Shown here in pieces: positions 1 through 8,255 of a DNA stretch of 54,058 bases. The position numbers were made by a program, and so were the translations under genes. The notes below the pieces were generated by a model. That model made no database searches. It had not been told where the DNA came from and was given only the letters and a program-made list of their open reading frames with translations. Position 1 is the first letter of the stretch. Every line of letters begins with the position of its first letter. This DNA is from Bacteroidales bacterium (lineage in GTDB: Bacteria; Bacteroidota; Bacteroidia; Bacteroidales; VadinHA17): the NCBI GenBank assembly GCA_003141415.1, contig PLLX01000194.1, positions 355 through 54,412 on the forward strand. Direction: 5' to 3'.

Positions 1-671
1 GGGTTTTGCCCGGCTTTAGTTGCCCAGAACAGATCAAGTTCCATAGTCATATACTCTTTGTCCATTTCTGCAAGAAAGACATCAAAATAGGGAACTTTGC
101 CTTCTAAAGGTCCAAATTCGAAATTATGATTATGATATCCGAACTGGACACCCGCTTCCTTCATGATCTTGCCGACCTTGTTCCATTCAGCCACCATTTT
201 CTGATAACCTTCAATTGATTTGCGGTCTTTATCATCAACAAAGGGCTGCATACAATACTTGGCACCAACTTTGGCATGGTCCTCAGCCATTTTTTTAGCC
301 TCGTCGGCGGAAATTCCATTAGGACTAATCCCTGCATGACTACTGATTATCTCCATTCCCAGATCATTTACCATCTTTTTGAATTCGGTGGGCAGATAAC
401 CATAAAATTTCCCATTACCGTAACTGGCCATTTCCAGATTTTTATACCCGATATCAGAAACCATTTTCAATGATCCCGGAACATCTTTTCCCATAGCATC
501 ACGTATGGTATATAACTGGAGTCCTACTCCGAAGGTCTTTAGATCGACAACTTGTGATTTTGAAGCTGGAATTCCCAGTGTTTTCCAGTCACTCTTCGAT
601 ATAACAAATGCTCCAAGAGCACCTGTGGCAGAAACTCTTAGGAAATCCCTTCTTGATTGTTTTGTTTTCAT
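1..671 (-). CDS. Tat-exported sugar phosphate isomerase/epimerase family protein (3' end off the window)
   Basis: This minus-strand frame opens with ATG at 669-671 and is still open at base 1, so about 223 residues are seen and the C-terminus is missing. It is absent from the ORF track because it runs off the edge. The N-terminus has a twin-arginine motif (SRRDFLR, residues 6-12) followed by a short hydrophobic stretch, so export by Tat is likely. The body has the xylose-isomerase-like TIM-barrel pattern: 'GVGLQLYTIRD' near residue 50, 'SSHAGIS', 'GVQFGYHNHNFEF' and 'MELDLFW'. Such proteins act on sugars or sugar derivatives in the periplasm of Bacteroidota; the substrate cannot be told from sequence. 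The family call is firm, the function is not. Confidence 0.85.
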   Translation of the reverse strand, partial: MKTKQSRRDFLRVSATGALGAFVISKSDWKTLGIPASKSQVVDLKTFGVGLQLYTIRDAMGKDVPGSLKMVSDIGYKNLEMASYGNGKFYGYLPTEFKKMVNDLGMEIISSHAGISPNGISADEAKKMAEDHAKVGAKYCMQPFVDDKDRKSIEGYQKMVAEWNKVGKIMKEAGVQFGYHNHNFEFGPLEGKVPYFDVFLAEMDKEYMTMELDLFWATKAGQN

Positions 672-844
672 GGCAATGACAATAAAAAATTAATATAACA
701 AATTATTGATTCCGAATATTTTAGAAAATCAGAGAATAAAAGTAATATAATACCATTAAATTAACGAAAATAACTCAGACTTTATCATAAAATTCTGTTT
801 ATCTTAAAATGATAAGACAAAAGACAAAAGTAATAAGATAAAAG

Positions 845-852
845 TACCTTTG
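845..852 (+). promoter_or_regulatory. Candidate Bacteroidota -7 box (TACCTTTG)
   Basis: TACCTTTG matches the Bacteroidota -7 consensus TAnnTTTG. It lies about 84 nt before the TTG start of the next gene. No TTTG is present at the expected -33 position, so only half of the promoter is supported. Confidence 0.35.
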
Positions 853-935
853 CCAGTAATAAAAGGTCATCGTTATTTAAGCTTTTATAATTGACAACCA
901 GTAATGAGCAACTTAATAACAGTTAAATAAAAAGA

Positions 936-1592
936 TTGAATCAGATAATAAATACTGCCGACGGTTCACATACTATTTATGTCCCTGAATTAGATGAGCA
1001 CTATCATTCAGTGCATGGCGCCGTTCAGGAATCTGCATTCATATTCATCAATAACGGATTTGATGTTTGTAATGCTGACCCTTTGTCAATTCTTGAGATT
1101 GGTTTCGGAACAGGGCTAAATGCACTTCTGACTGCCATCAAAAGTATGACAGGCACAAGAGAAGTCAATTATACTTCAATCGAAAATCATCCGCTTGATA
1201 CTAAAATTATTAGTTCCCTGAATCATTATAAATTTGCCGGTGAGAATGGCAAGGAAATTTTTCATCAGATTCATTCATCACGATGGAATTTAAGCGTAAA
1301 TATCTGCAAGAATTTCAACCTGAAAAAAATTGAGACTGATTTCACAAAGGAACAACCATCGGGCAGGTATGATCTTATATATTTTGATGCATTCGGGCCG
1401 GATAAACAACCGGGAATGTGGACAAGGGAAATATTTACTTCAATTTCAGCAGTAACTAACAAAAATGGCATCTTTGTCACTTATTCTGCTAAAGGGGAAG
1501 TGAAAAGAAATCTTAAGGCATGTGGGTTTGATGTAACCTTGCTGCCGGGTCCTCCGGGGAAAAGACAGATGATCAGTGCAGTGAAAATTTAA
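936..1592 (+). CDS. mnmD: tRNA 5-methylaminomethyl-2-thiouridine methyltransferase, MnmD-type (DUF752)
   Basis: The 218-residue protein matches stand-alone MnmC N-terminal (methyltransferase) domains, which use S-adenosylmethionine to finish the mnm5 modification at the wobble uridine of some tRNAs. Visible signatures are 'TADGSHTIYVPELDEHYHS' near the N-terminus, the SAM-binding 'LEIGFGTGLNA' (about residues 52-62), the conserved 'YFDAFGPDKQPGMWT' and the C-terminal 'GPPGKRQM'. The start is TTG at 936: an in-frame stop lies at 924-926 and no ATG occurs between, while the family N-terminus begins right here. There is no MnmC oxidoreductase domain, as is usual for this stand-alone form. The gene is transcribed alone, with a candidate -7 box upstream. 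Confidence 0.88.
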   Translation: MNQIINTADGSHTIYVPELDEHYHSVHGAVQESAFIFINNGFDVCNADPLSILEIGFGTGLNALLTAIKSMTGTREVNYTSIENHPLDTKIISSLNHYKFAGENGKEIFHQIHSSRWNLSVNICKNFNLKKIETDFTKEQPSGRYDLIYFDAFGPDKQPGMWTREIFTSISAVTNKNGIFVTYSAKGEVKRNLKACGFDVTLLPGPPGKRQMISAVKI

Positions 1593-1661
1593 AATTTATT
1601 TTTTCGATGGCTTTTTTTCTTTCCCTAAAGTATTATCTTAGCGGAAATTTTAAATTTAAAA

Positions 1662-2384
1662 ATGTATTATATGAAAATCAAGGGATTAATTGTATTGACC
1701 GGTGTAATAGCTTTAATGCTTGGCTCTTGCGGAAAGAGTTCTCTTAAAAGTTCAAACCTTAAAAGTAAAGAAGATTCATTGTCCTATGCTTTCGGTATTG
1801 TAAATTATAACATCCTGAAGACAGACAGTCTTATTCTCGATCCTATGATTGTTGCAAAAGCAATGATGGATGGGAAAGAAGGCAAACCAATGATGGCAGA
1901 TGACATTGCCCGTTCATATCTTATGGTATTTTTCAATCAGCGTGAAGCTGTAAAAGCTACAAAAAAGGCAGAAGTCGATAAAGTAAAGTATAAAGATTAT
2001 ATCGATCAGAACGAAGCATTTCTCGTTAAGAATAAGGGGAAAGCCGGCGTAACTACAACGGTAAGCGGGCTGCAGTATGAAGTAATTAAAATGGGCACTG
2101 GTCCAAAACCAACTGCTCAGAATACTGTAAAAGTCAACTATGTCGGAACTCTCATCGACGGCACTGAATTTGACTCATCTGTTAAAAGAAATGAGCCTGC
2201 AACTTTCCCGGTATCAGGTGTAATTCCTGGTTGGACAGAGGCTTTACAACTTATGCCCGTTGGCTCAAAATTCAAACTCTGTCTTCCTGCATCAATCGCA
2301 TATGGAGCAGCCGGAGCAGGCGAGGTTATTAAACCATATTCAACACTTATTTTCGAAGTTGAGCTTCTCGAAATTGTAAAGTAA
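1662..2384 (+). CDS. FKBP-type peptidyl-prolyl cis-trans isomerase lipoprotein
   Basis: The 240-residue protein starts with a lipoprotein signal: hydrophobic 'LIVLTGVIALMLGSC' with the lipobox Cys near residue 23. An N-terminal FKBP dimerisation-type region ('DSLSYAFGIVNYN', about residues 38-50) is followed by a C-terminal FKBP domain ('GLQYEVIKMGTGPKP', 'VNYVGTLIDGTEFDSS', 'VIPGWTEAL', 'IAYGAAGAG'). This is the Mip/FkpA layout, a periplasmic, probably membrane-anchored proline isomerase for envelope protein folding. A second ATG at codon 4 is an equally possible start. The next gene, a cyclophilin, begins one base after this stop codon, so the two folding enzymes are co-transcribed. Confidence 0.92.
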   Translation: MYYMKIKGLIVLTGVIALMLGSCGKSSLKSSNLKSKEDSLSYAFGIVNYNILKTDSLILDPMIVAKAMMDGKEGKPMMADDIARSYLMVFFNQREAVKATKKAEVDKVKYKDYIDQNEAFLVKNKGKAGVTTTVSGLQYEVIKMGTGPKPTAQNTVKVNYVGTLIDGTEFDSSVKRNEPATFPVSGVIPGWTEALQLMPVGSKFKLCLPASIAYGAAGAGEVIKPYSTLIFEVELLEIVK

Positions 2385-2385
2385 C

Positions 2386-2844
2386 ATGACTACGGCAGAA
2401 ATACAAACTCCTAAAGGAAGCATGATGGTCAGTTTTTATAAAAATGACGCTCCTGGTACTGTGGAGAACTTTATTACACTTGCAAAAAAAGGGTTCTATG
2501 ACGGGCTCGCTTTTCACAGGGTTATTCCGGATTTTGTTATTCAGGGAGGTTGCCCGCTTTCGAGGGACATGAGTGATCCCAGAGTCGGGACCGGCGGTCC
2601 CGGCTATAAAATAAAATGCGAATTGGCAGGTGATAATCAATACCACGACAGAGGAGTTCTTTCTATGGCCCACGCCGGGAGAAACACAGGCGGGTCACAA
2701 TTTTTTATCTGTCATAGCCGTACAAATACCAAACACCTCGACAGACAACACACATGCTTCGGAAAAGTGTTTGAAGGTCTGGATGTTATTGATAAGATCC
2801 GTCAGGGTGACAAAATTGAAAAAATAATTATTCACGAAGAATAA
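2386..2844 (+). CDS. Cyclophilin-type peptidyl-prolyl cis-trans isomerase
   Basis: The 152-residue protein is a compact single-domain cyclophilin with no signal peptide, so it is probably cytoplasmic. Recognisable signatures are 'APGTVENFITLAKKGFYDGLAFHRVIPDFVIQGG' (quoted in part by 'FHRVIPDFVIQGG' with the catalytic Arg) and 'GVLSMAHAGRNTGGSQFFI', which hold the active-site residues of the family. It starts one base after the stop of the FKBP gene and ends six bases before the next ATG, so the three genes form one tight operon. Coupling a cytoplasmic cyclophilin with an exported FKBP points to general proline-isomerase duty in two compartments (inference). Confidence 0.93.
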   Translation: MTTAEIQTPKGSMMVSFYKNDAPGTVENFITLAKKGFYDGLAFHRVIPDFVIQGGCPLSRDMSDPRVGTGGPGYKIKCELAGDNQYHDRGVLSMAHAGRNTGGSQFFICHSRTNTKHLDRQHTCFGKVFEGLDVIDKIRQGDKIEKIIIHEE

Positions 2845-2850
2845 ATTGAA

Positions 2851-3231
2851 ATGGCATTTGAAATCACAGGAAAAATAATCGATATCTCTCCTGTAAATCA
2901 GGTAAGCGACAAATTTAAAAAAAGGGAGTTTGTCATCGAGAAAAAAGAAACTGGTGGAGCGGCTGTATTTATTGACTACGTCAAATTCCAGCTGATACAG
3001 GATAAGTGTGAACTTATCAACGAATCGTATCTTAACGAAGATGTTAAGATATGGTTCAACCTCAAAGGTAACAAATGGGAACGCGACGGTAAGATTAATT
3101 ATTTTACCAACCTTGATGCATGGAAGATAGAAAAAATTTCTTCTGCCATAAAGGATCAGAATGTTCCGTCACATACTACACTTGAGGATATACCGCCTGA
3201 AAACGATGAATTAAGTGACTTACCATTCTAA
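2851..3231 (+). CDS. DUF3127 domain protein (OB-fold-like, Bacteroidota-specific)
   Basis: The 126-residue protein has the DUF3127 pattern 'FEITGKIIDISPVNQVSDKFKKREFVI', then 'FQLIQDKCELIN' and 'VKIWFNLKGNKWERDGK..YFTNLDAWKIE', and an acidic tail ending 'DDLPF'-like 'ELSDLPF'. An acidic tail ending in an aromatic residue is typical of single-stranded DNA-binding proteins, and the fold is thought to be OB-like, but no function is established for the family. It is the last gene of the FKBP-cyclophilin operon, followed by a clear terminator. Confidence 0.9.
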   Translation: MAFEITGKIIDISPVNQVSDKFKKREFVIEKKETGGAAVFIDYVKFQLIQDKCELINESYLNEDVKIWFNLKGNKWERDGKINYFTNLDAWKIEKISSAIKDQNVPSHTTLEDIPPENDELSDLPF

Positions 3232-3242
3232 GAAAAATAATT

Positions 3243-3273
3243 AAAAGGCTGTTCCAATTTCGGGCAGCCTTTT
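3243..3273 (+). terminator. Rho-independent terminator after the FKBP-cyclophilin-DUF3127 operon
   Basis: AAAAGGCTG and CAGCCTTTT form a perfect 9-bp stem around a 13-nt loop, with the U-run formed by the 3' arm. It sits 12 nt after the DUF3127 stop codon. Confidence 0.8.
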
Positions 3274-3288
3274 AAAAATATAGTAAAT

Positions 3289-5928
3289 ATGAAGTATCTT
3301 TTTCTTGCAATTCTTACATTAACATCTGTCCTTAATCAGGCACAGGATTCAATCAATATATTTCCATCAAACCCGCACCAGATACAGCTTCCATTCAACA
3401 GGTTTATACAACCTGCAGGTACTCAGATATTCTTTGGTGATGCGTCCACAGAAAACCATGCACTCGATGCTGTGTTATCTCCTGACAGAAAATGGCTGGC
3501 AGTAGAAGAAAGAGAAAGTATAGTATTTATCAGTACATCAGATAATAAGGTGAAATTTATACTGAGGAATGTTGATCAGATGAATCTCAGAGGAGGAATG
3601 AACACTTATTCAGGTATTATATGGCATATGAGCAAAGAGGGCCCTGAAGTATTCTGGAGTGTAATTGGTATAAGAGACCGGTCATTTGTTGTATCAGCCA
3701 GTTGGAATGGTGCTAAGGCAGAATTCGGTCATATGTTTGAATATAAAGCTGCACCAGAAGCCGACATGGCCCTGCCCAATGAAATTCTGATAACAAAAGA
3801 ATCATTTAAGGAGTACTTGTATGTTGTGCTTAATGGCAACAATAAAGTTATAAAACAAGACCTTATTTCCGGCGACACAATATGGGTAACCGGACCTGGT
3901 GTTGCTCCTTATGGACTGACAATGGCTTCCAGGAAACTGTATGTCACAAACTGGGCTGGAAGAACTCCGGAAGCTGATGATAAAGAGGTTGCAGGAGTTC
4001 CCTGGGGACTTGCCAGGGTTAATAACAAAACAGCAGGAGGTGCCACAAGAGAAGGCAGCATTACGGTAATTGATCCGGCAAATGGGGAAATTATCAAAGA
4101 GGTGGTGGTCGGACTTCATCCAAATGAAATAATAAGTGATAAAACCGGTAAATTTGTATATGTCACAAATTCTAACAGCGATAATGTCACTGTCATAAAT
4201 ACTGAGAAAGATGAAATAACTGAAACAATAAGTGTCAGACTTCAGCCTGAAATAAACCCGTTTTTCGGTGATTCACCCGATGGGCTTTGTCTCTCACCCG
4301 ACGGTAAATATCTTTATGTTGCAAATGGAATGGATAATGCACTTGCCGTAATTGAACTTGGGAAAAATGCAAATGCAAAAGCATTGAACCCTGAAAGCAA
4401 AGTGATCGGATTTATACCTACCGGAGCTTACCCATCATCTGTAACTATATCAAATAAAGGCATTCTTTATGTTTCAAACCTGGAAGCTGAAGGTGCCCGT
4501 TGGGGAATTCATCATACTGGTACCAGCAATCTGATTTATAATTCACATAATATGCAGGCTTCAATATCAGTGATCCCAATTCCTGGTAAACAAGATCTTA
4601 ATGCCTATACCGATACAGCTATTGCAGTTAATAACCTCTCGAGAGCAATGACTGCAAGGGAAAAACCAAGGGAATCTGTTCAGCCAAAACCTGTACCGGA
4701 AAGAATTGGGGAACCCTCCGTGTTTAAACATGTGGTTTATATTATTAAGGAGAACAGGACCTACGACCAGATTCTTGGAGATATGAAACAGGGTGATGGA
4801 GATCCAGGTTTGTGTACATATGGAGCTGAAATTACCCCAAATACACACAAGTTATCTGAAGAATTTATGCTTCTCGATAATTTTTATGTTTCAGGGAAAA
4901 GTTCTGCCGAAGGACATCAGTGGACAGATGCTTCAATTGTTACTGATTATATTGAGAAGAACATGAGAGCCTGGTTCAGAAGTTATGCCCATGTACAAAC
5001 CGATGCGCTTGTTTACGCACCTACCGGATTCCTGTGGGATAATGCAACCAGTCATGGTAAGTCAGTCCGTATATATGGTGAAGCGTCAGTTCCAAAACTA
5101 GACAATAAACTTAAATGGACAGACATTTATAAAAAATATAAAAGCGGGGAAAAAGTTGAGTTCACAAACGTCACCACAATTGAACCTGTAAAAAAAATAC
5201 TGAGTCAGACATATCCTTCATATGGTAACCACGAATTTTCTGATGCAATGCGGGCTGATGCATTAATCAAAGAATTGCACGACTTTAATGCGATGCCAGG
5301 TGATCAGCTTCCGGAGCTGATGATAGTCGCCTTGCCAAATGATCATACTGCAGGCATAAGACCCGGATCTCCAACGCCAAGGGCTATGATTGCAGATAAT
5401 GATTATGCACTCGGTCGAATTGTTGAGGCATTTTCAAAAAGCCGGTTCTGGGAAAACACAGTCATATTTGTCGTTGAGGATGACTCACAGAGTGGGTGGG
5501 ATCATGTTTCTGCTTATCGGACAGTTGCGATGGTAATAAGTCCTTATTCCCGATTAAAAAGGACAATCCATACTTATTATACTCAACCCTGTATGGTTCG
5601 TACTATTGAGCAGATGTTGGGTTTACCCCCTATGAATATCCAGGATGCAATAGCAAACCCAATGGCTGATTGTTTTGGAACTATTCGGGATAGAACTCCT
5701 TATCAGTCTCTTCCAAATAATATTCCGCTAGATGAGATGAATCCACAAATCATTTCATTAAAAGGGAACGCTCGTTACTTTGCAGAAAAAAGCATGCTCC
5801 CTGAGTTCGACAGAGTTGATGCAGGTGATGATGATCTGCTGAACAGGATACTATGGTTTGCAGCAAAAGGGAATACACCTTACCCTTCAAAATTTGCAGG
5901 TGCTGAAAATGATAAAGGAGATAAGTAG
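3289..5928 (+). CDS. Bifunctional YVTN beta-propeller / phosphoesterase-family protein
   Basis: The 879-residue protein has a signal peptide (residues 1-18, ending near 'NQAQDS'). Residues about 40-440 form a YVTN-type beta-propeller: repeated 'KFVYVTNSNSDNVTVINT', 'GLCLSPDGKYLYVANG' and 'ILYVSNLEAEG' blades. From about residue 482 ('HVVYIIKENRTYDQILGDM') to 840 it has the phosphoesterase family domain (PF04185, related to phospholipase C and acid phosphatase) with 'EGHQWTDASIVTDY', 'LPNDHTAG' and 'VIFVVEDDSQSGWDHV', which carry the metal-binding residues. It is likely periplasmic or secreted. The substrate is unknown; phosphate scavenging is a guess. It is a single-gene unit after a terminator. 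Confidence 0.9.
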   Translation: MKYLFLAILTLTSVLNQAQDSINIFPSNPHQIQLPFNRFIQPAGTQIFFGDASTENHALDAVLSPDRKWLAVEERESIVFISTSDNKVKFILRNVDQMNLRGGMNTYSGIIWHMSKEGPEVFWSVIGIRDRSFVVSASWNGAKAEFGHMFEYKAAPEADMALPNEILITKESFKEYLYVVLNGNNKVIKQDLISGDTIWVTGPGVAPYGLTMASRKLYVTNWAGRTPEADDKEVAGVPWGLARVNNKTAGGATREGSITVIDPANGEIIKEVVVGLHPNEIISDKTGKFVYVTNSNSDNVTVINTEKDEITETISVRLQPEINPFFGDSPDGLCLSPDGKYLYVANGMDNALAVIELGKNANAKALNPESKVIGFIPTGAYPSSVTISNKGILYVSNLEAEGARWGIHHTGTSNLIYNSHNMQASISVIPIPGKQDLNAYTDTAIAVNNLSRAMTAREKPRESVQPKPVPERIGEPSVFKHVVYIIKENRTYDQILGDMKQGDGDPGLCTYGAEITPNTHKLSEEFMLLDNFYVSGKSSAEGHQWTDASIVTDYIEKNMRAWFRSYAHVQTDALVYAPTGFLWDNATSHGKSVRIYGEASVPKLDNKLKWTDIYKKYKSGEKVEFTNVTTIEPVKKILSQTYPSYGNHEFSDAMRADALIKELHDFNAMPGDQLPELMIVALPNDHTAGIRPGSPTPRAMIADNDYALGRIVEAFSKSRFWENTVIFVVEDDSQSGWDHVSAYRTVAMVISPYSRLKRTIHTYYTQPCMVRTIEQMLGLPPMNIQDAIANPMADCFGTIRDRTPYQSLPNNIPLDEMNPQIISLKGNARYFAEKSMLPEFDRVDAGDDDLLNRILWFAAKGNTPYPSKFAGAENDKGDK

Positions 5929-6016
5929 AAATAAGTAAAAATAAATAGAAATAAATAGATGTGAATAGAAATAAGTAGATAGGCACTCTAGGCATTCAAA
6001 GCATTCCAGGCACTTT
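5929..6016. repeat. Two degenerate intergenic tandem repeats
   Basis: The gap between the phosphoesterase and M3 peptidase genes has two repeat blocks. The first has about five copies of a 9-10 nt unit near AAATAAATAG / AAATAAGTAG. The second (5981-6016) has copies of an 8-10 nt unit near GGCACTCTAGGCATTC and GCATTCCAGGCACTTT. The second unit recurs in inverted form at 27921-28075. Confidence 0.7.
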
Positions 6017-6031
6017 AAACTATAAATATTA

Positions 6032-8062
6032 ATGACCAATCCGCTTCTTCAGGAATGGAATACTCCTTTCGGGACTCCTCCGTTTCATCTTATCGAGACA
6101 ATTCATTTCAAACCTGCAGTTGAGGAGGCTATTAAATCTGCTGCAAATGAAATAAAAATAATTACAGATAATAATGAATTGCCGGATTTTGAAAACACAA
6201 TTGCATCACTTGACAGAGCAGGCGAAACTCTTGGCAAAATTACTTCGCTCCTCTTCAACCTCAACAGTGCTGACACTAATAAACCTCTTCAGAAAGTTGC
6301 ACAGGAGGTATCACCACTTCTCACACGCTTTTCAAATGATATTACTCTTAACGAAAAACTTTTCGCCAGGATAAAAATTGTTTCTGAATCAAAAGGAACC
6401 TCAGAATTCACTGTTGAACAAAAGATATTATTAGAGAGAAAATTCAGAAATTTCATTCTGGGTGGTGCAGACTTAAAAGTAGAAGCGAGAAAACGGTTCA
6501 GGGCGATATCTGAGGAACTTGCAACACTTTCACTTAAATTTGAAGAGAATGTCCTTGAAGAGACAAATTTATTTGAACTGCATATTACTGATAGAGAGGA
6601 TCTTGCCGGACTTCCAGAAAGTCTGATTGAAACGGCTTCGAAGGAAGCTGAAATAAGAAAAAAAACCGGATGGGTATTTACTCTTCATTTTCCAAGCTAT
6701 GTGCCATTTATGCAATACTCAGATAGGAGACATCTTCGCGAAAAAATGTTAAAAGCATATTCCTCGCGTGCTTTCAGAGGCAATGAATTTGATAATAGAC
6801 AAAACGCCCGGAAAATAGCAAACCTGCGTCTTGAGATTGCCAGAATGCTGGGATTCAAAACCTTTGCTGAAATGATATTAGGTGATCGTATGGCCGATAC
6901 CCCTGAAAAAGTTGAAAATTTTCTGGAACAGCTTTTCCAGGCCTCAAAGCCGGCTGCGTCACGGGATTTTGAACATATCAGGAGTTTTGCTGAAAGCCAG
7001 GGACATACAGGTGCACTCGAAAGGTGGGACTGGGCCTTCTATTTTGAAAAACTAAAGAAAAAACTTTATGACATTGACGATGAAATACTTAAACCATATT
7101 TCAGCCTCGAAAAAGTTGAAACTGCCGTTCTGGGTCTTGCAACTACGCTATATGGAATCAGGTTTATAAGAAACAACACTATTCCTGTTTACCATCCGGA
7201 AGTTAAGACTTTCGAAGTATATGACCACGATAATTCTTTTCTTTCAATTCTCTATATAGATTATCATCCGCGTCCTGGAAAGAATGGCGGGGCCTGGATG
7301 ACCAGCTACAGAGATCAAAAGAATGAAAATGGAAATGATGTAAGACCCTTGATCTCAATAGTTGCCAATTTTACAAGACCATCAGAGACAAGACCTTCAC
7401 TCCTCTCGTTCAATGAGTTGACCACATTGCTTCATGAATTTGGACACTCTTTGCATGGGATGCTGACTAAATGCACCTACGAGGGTTTGTCTGGCACAAA
7501 TGTTGCACGGGATTTCGTAGAACTACCATCCCAGTTCATGGAGAATTTTGCTTTCGAAAAAGAATGGCTTGATACCTGGGCTACACATTATCTTACTGAC
7601 GAAAAAATCCCTGTCGAAATTATAAACAAGATAAAAGAAGCTTCGACTTTTAATGAAGGATATGCCTGCTTACGCCAATTAAGCTTCGGTTTTCTTGATA
7701 TGGCATGGCATACAATAATAAATCCAGTTGATATAAATATCTCTGATTTCGAATCTGTGGCAATGGCAAAAACAGAACTGTTTCCCTCAATTGAAGGTTT
7801 AAATATGAGCGCCTCTTTCGGACATATATTCGGAGGTGGATATGCAGCAGGTTATTATGGATATAAATGGGCAGAGGTACTTGATGCAGACGCTTTCAGT
7901 TATTTCACTGAAACCGGAATATTCAACAAGGAAACTGCCGCATCATTCAGGAAAAACATTCTTGAAAAAGGAGGAACCGATAAACCTAAAGATCTTTATG
8001 TCAGATTCAGAGGCAAAGAACCTTCAATTGATGCACTGCTTAAAAGAAGCGGACTGATATAA
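6032..8062 (+). CDS. dcp: M3 family metallopeptidase (peptidyl-dipeptidase Dcp/oligopeptidase A type)
   Basis: The 676-residue protein has the typical Dcp start 'NPLLQEWNTPFGTPPFHLI', a long helical N-terminal half, and the zinc site HEFGH at residues 468-472 in 'TTLLHEFGHSLHGML', followed by the third ligand region ('GTNVARDFVELPSQFMENF'). The C-terminal 'FGHIFGGGYAAGYYGYKWAEVLDADAF' loop is diagnostic of M3A enzymes that remove dipeptides or cleave short peptides. No signal peptide is present, so it should be cytoplasmic. Length is normal for the family. Distinguishing Dcp from OpdA needs a tree; the gene symbol is a best guess. Confidence 0.9.
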   Translation: MTNPLLQEWNTPFGTPPFHLIETIHFKPAVEEAIKSAANEIKIITDNNELPDFENTIASLDRAGETLGKITSLLFNLNSADTNKPLQKVAQEVSPLLTRFSNDITLNEKLFARIKIVSESKGTSEFTVEQKILLERKFRNFILGGADLKVEARKRFRAISEELATLSLKFEENVLEETNLFELHITDREDLAGLPESLIETASKEAEIRKKTGWVFTLHFPSYVPFMQYSDRRHLREKMLKAYSSRAFRGNEFDNRQNARKIANLRLEIARMLGFKTFAEMILGDRMADTPEKVENFLEQLFQASKPAASRDFEHIRSFAESQGHTGALERWDWAFYFEKLKKKLYDIDDEILKPYFSLEKVETAVLGLATTLYGIRFIRNNTIPVYHPEVKTFEVYDHDNSFLSILYIDYHPRPGKNGGAWMTSYRDQKNENGNDVRPLISIVANFTRPSETRPSLLSFNELTTLLHEFGHSLHGMLTKCTYEGLSGTNVARDFVELPSQFMENFAFEKEWLDTWATHYLTDEKIPVEIINKIKEASTFNEGYACLRQLSFGFLDMAWHTIINPVDINISDFESVAMAKTELFPSIEGLNMSASFGHIFGGGYAAGYYGYKWAEVLDADAFSYFTETGIFNKETAASFRKNILEKGGTDKPKDLYVRFRGKEPSIDALLKRSGLI

Positions 8063-8074
8063 TATTTTAACTTT

Positions 8075-8092
8075 CTCCTCCATGTGGAGGAG
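8075..8092. repeat. Perfect short hairpin (CTCCTCCA-TG-TGGAGGAG)
   Basis: An 8-bp perfect inverted repeat with a 2-nt spacer lies 13 nt after the M3 peptidase stop. No U-run follows, so it is not a classical terminator; the following bases (to about 8130) are purine-rich and look like a REP-like intergenic element. Confidence 0.5.
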
Positions 8093-8255
8093 GAGTACCC
8101 TGACCGAAGCGTCAATGGGAGATGGTGGGTTAATAAGAGAACCATAGAGTAAGCTGCGTAGGATATTCTTAAAACTTGAATTATATTTACACGTTATTTA
8201 TTGCATTGCATATTTTGCATAATATATTACTAATCAATATAATACAATTAACTTT

